A model generated the notes under the pieces. That model saw nothing but the letters and a program-made list of their open reading frames with translations, was not told the DNA's origin and made no database searches. Source: Mesotoga infera (GTDB lineage: Bacteria; Thermotogota; Thermotogae; Petrotogales; Kosmotogaceae). Taken from it: a DNA stretch of 34,014 bases. Location: assembly GCA_011045915.1 (NCBI GenBank), contig DSBT01000018.1:1-34014 (forward strand). The letters are read 5' to 3'. A program made the position numbers and the translations under genes. Shown in pieces: positions 32,457 through 34,014 of this stretch (the stretch's first letter is position 1; every line of letters starts with the position of its first letter).

Positions 32457-33737
32457 CTAGTACTGATCGTCCAATACTTCCTGCACCTTTCTGCGCAATG
32501 CATTTAGAGCATCTTGGGAGCTTGTACCAGTTAGCATTACAGATTCTACAGCCTCCTTTATGAGCGACTGAATCTTTGCAGAGCTTTCGGAAAAATAGAC
32601 GACTGAAGACTTTTCAAGATCAGAGATGAAGACATCAGAATAAGGGTAGTTCTTGAATGTCTCTGAATCAAGAAGGTCGTTTGTCGGTATTATGATTGCA
32701 ACCTCTTCAAGATATTCCTCTGCATGACTAAGCATATATGAAATGAATTTCCAGGCCATTTCCTGATTCTCCTTAGGCTTCTGTGAATTGACCATGTAAT
32801 AGTGACCATAATAGTGAGCCGGGACGTAATTCACAGCATTTTCGAACTGTGGAAAAGGAACGACCATAAACTCGCCGCTATTATAGAATTCCGGATTATC
32901 TGCCTTTATTCTTGCTATCTGATACAGCCCGGTTGTGCACATGCCGATGTCGTTGTTGTCCAAATTGAATAACTTCCGAGCGTTTTGGTAAGTTGGAGAA
33001 CCAAGATTCTGCCCATTTGGTCCCCAAGCAGCCATGTAATCAAGGAAATTAAGCCAGGCTTCATCATTGATTATCGCAGTCTTACCGTCGTCGCTGACAA
33101 GTTTTCCCCCCATCTGTTCAACTAGCGGCATGAACGCAACTAGATAGTATGGATATCTGAAGTCGAAGCCTCTCCGTGTGATGATCTCGCCCTCTCTTAT
33201 CGTAAGTTTCTCGGAAACTTCCATCATTTCTTCCCACGTCTTAGGATAGTCGACTTCCGGGTCTAGACCGGCATCTCTGAAAACTTTTTTGTTCAAGAAT
33301 AGACACCAGTTTGTTATTTCAAGTGGGAGACCATAAACCTCACCTTCATAAATCACAGGATCCAGTGTCCCGGGCAAATAGGACGCGAGTAGATCTTCCT
33401 TGCCAGCGAATCCTGCTGCCTCGTAACTAACAGGGGCGACTCTGCCATTTACGATGTAGGCAAATTCATCTTCAATTGACATATTGAAGATATCCGGACC
33501 TTGATTAGCGGCAAAAGCTGTAAGTATAAGCTCTTGAATCTTCGTTGAAGACTGTGTTACCCTCTTTATTACGACATTGGGATACATTTCTTGGAATTCC
33601 TCAATGAAGCGTTCTTCAAGCGGTGTTCTGTTCGGATCTTCATGAGTCCAAAACTCCAGTTCGATGGTGTTTGCAATTAGCATTGCAGAGCCTAGAAGAA
33701 AAGCCATGAGTAGAACAAAAAGAAAACGCCTATTCAT
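32457..33737 (-). CDS. Periplasmic sugar-binding protein of a CUT1 ABC transporter
   Basis: Solute-binding protein of 426 residues with a signal peptide (MNRRFLFVLLMAFLLGSAML, cleavage near IA-NT) and no lipobox. The mature start (IELEFWTHEDPNRTPLEERFIEEF) is typical of family 1 extracellular binding proteins, and the MYPNVVIKRV, LILTAFAANQGPDIFNM and GEVYGLPLEITNWCLFLNKKVF segments confirm it. The start ATG 33737 follows GGGGAGGTG on the minus strand; an ATG at 33800 precedes the promoter and is rejected. It is the first gene of the operon, and the palindrome in its 5' region suggests repression. The specific sugar is unknown. Confidence 0.92.
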   Translation of the reverse strand: MNRRFLFVLLMAFLLGSAMLIANTIELEFWTHEDPNRTPLEERFIEEFQEMYPNVVIKRVTQSSTKIQELILTAFAANQGPDIFNMSIEDEFAYIVNGRVAPVSYEAAGFAGKEDLLASYLPGTLDPVIYEGEVYGLPLEITNWCLFLNKKVFRDAGLDPEVDYPKTWEEMMEVSEKLTIREGEIITRRGFDFRYPYYLVAFMPLVEQMGGKLVSDDGKTAIINDEAWLNFLDYMAAWGPNGQNLGSPTYQNARKLFNLDNNDIGMCTTGLYQIARIKADNPEFYNSGEFMVVPFPQFENAVNYVPAHYYGHYYMVNSQKPKENQEMAWKFISYMLSHAEEYLEEVAIIIPTNDLLDSETFKNYPYSDVFISDLEKSSVVYFSESSAKIQSLIKEAVESVMLTGTSSQDALNALRRKVQEVLDDQY

Positions 33738-33759
33738 TAAAACACCTCCCCGTGGAATT

Positions 33760-33773
33760 GGAGCAGCTGCTCC
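33760..33773. promoter_or_regulatory. Palindromic operator-like site at the sugar operon start
   Basis: Perfect 14-base palindrome GGAGCAGCTGCTCC. It lies just downstream of a minus-strand -10 (TATTAT, 33786-33781), so it would cover the transcription start. A repressor such as a LacI- or ROK-type protein is a plausible binder; none is encoded in the window. It could alternatively form a hairpin in the 5' leader. Confidence 0.45.
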
Positions 33774-33780
33774 TGATAAA

Positions 33781-33809
33781 ATAATACAACTTTGATGCAT
33801 AAATACGAA
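33781..33809 (-). promoter_or_regulatory. Possible promoter of the sugar transporter operon
   Basis: On the minus strand TTCGTA (33809-33804), a 17-base spacer and TATTAT (33786-33781). The -35 is weak; the -10 differs from consensus by one base. Confidence 0.4.
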
Positions 33810-33867
33810 GCTAATTTTGACTGGATCTAGGCTATTAGGAATCCTTCTTGCAGAGATAATAACCAGA

Positions 33868-34014
33868 GTGTGCCAAGAAGGCGAAGAAGGAAACTTCTAG
33901 CCATGCTTAATCGAAGATGAGGGAGGGCCCCTCGAAGCCGTCATGCAGGTGGAGGCTTCAAACCACCGTAAGCTGCTGTGGTAAAGAGCCATGGTAGTGA
34001 ACGTTACGGGAAAA
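33868..34014 (+). ncRNA. Highly structured RNA, candidate 5' end of a group II intron (truncated by window edge)
   Basis: The sequence begins GTGTGCC, which fits the GUGYG 5' boundary of bacterial group II introns. It then folds into GGC-GA-AGAAG-GAAA-CTTCT-A-GCC (33880-33902), a stem closed by a GNRA tetraloop. Further helices are GAAGCC/GGCTTC and GGTGG/CCACC around 33934-33967, and CCGTAA (33965-33970) with TTACGG (34004-34009), the last enclosing CTGCTGTGG paired with CCATGGTAG. No reverse transcriptase domain can be seen because the window ends. The dense helices resemble a domain I start, but other structured RNAs are possible. Confidence 0.4.

Noticed and set aside
1-34014. CRISPR array, tRNA or rRNA genes, insertion sequence transposase
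   Set aside because: No regularly spaced repeats, cloverleaf-like or rRNA sequence, or transposase-like frames were seen; the only repeated coding sequences are the tandem C69 genes and the paired ABC permeases.

Overview
The window looks like a chromosomal segment of a mesophilic or moderately thermophilic member of the Thermotogota, most likely Mesotoga or a close relative. This is inferred from gene content, moderate GC, strong GGAGG-type ribosome binding sites, frequent GTG and TTG starts, and a SpoVS homologue beside fermentation genes. No rRNA or tRNA gene and no CRISPR array was seen. Nearly all of the DNA is coding.

Layout on the left: (1) 1-3099, an osmoprotectant ABC transporter (permease cut by the window edge, ATPase with CBS domains, second permease, periplasmic binding protein), closed by a terminator. 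(2) 3307-8524, central carbon metabolism: pyruvate phosphate dikinase, a lone Na+-pumping decarboxylase beta subunit, and a ferredoxin plus 2-oxoacid oxidoreductase alpha subunit without an adjacent beta subunit. (3) 8643-11144, SpoVS, a rubrerythrin-like protein and a uracil/xanthine permease preceded by a long structured, terminator-bearing leader. (4) 11224-14276, a GNAT acetyltransferase converging on a Nif3-family protein, an AT-rich gap with a candidate small RNA, and a MATE exporter. (5) 14470-15776, the two subunits of a 3-oxoacid CoA-transferase.

Layout in the middle and right: (6) 16271-22976, a plus-strand cluster with a secreted DUF6305-like protein, a TRAP/DctM-like permease, a 58-residue two-helix membrane protein, an aspartoacylase-like metallo-hydrolase, and two tandem secreted C69 dipeptidases, ended by a strong terminator. 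I read it as a scavenging system for peptides or acylated amino acids. (7) 23225-23497, a small very acidic helical protein. (8) 23585-29528, a four-gene minus-strand operon: HTH protein, large unrecognised protein, BrxD-like (DUF2791) ATPase and Lhr/BrxHI-like helicase. The ATPase-helicase pair is known from type 2 BREX, but no PglZ, PglX or PglW is present here, so this is the best candidate for an undescribed defence or DNA-processing system. (9) 29678-30628, a secreted propeller-like protein. (10) 30625-33737, a minus-strand sugar ABC transporter. (11) 33868 to the edge, a highly structured RNA that may be the 5' end of a group II intron.

All functions come from reading motifs in the translated sequence. 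No database search, folding program or promoter scan was run.
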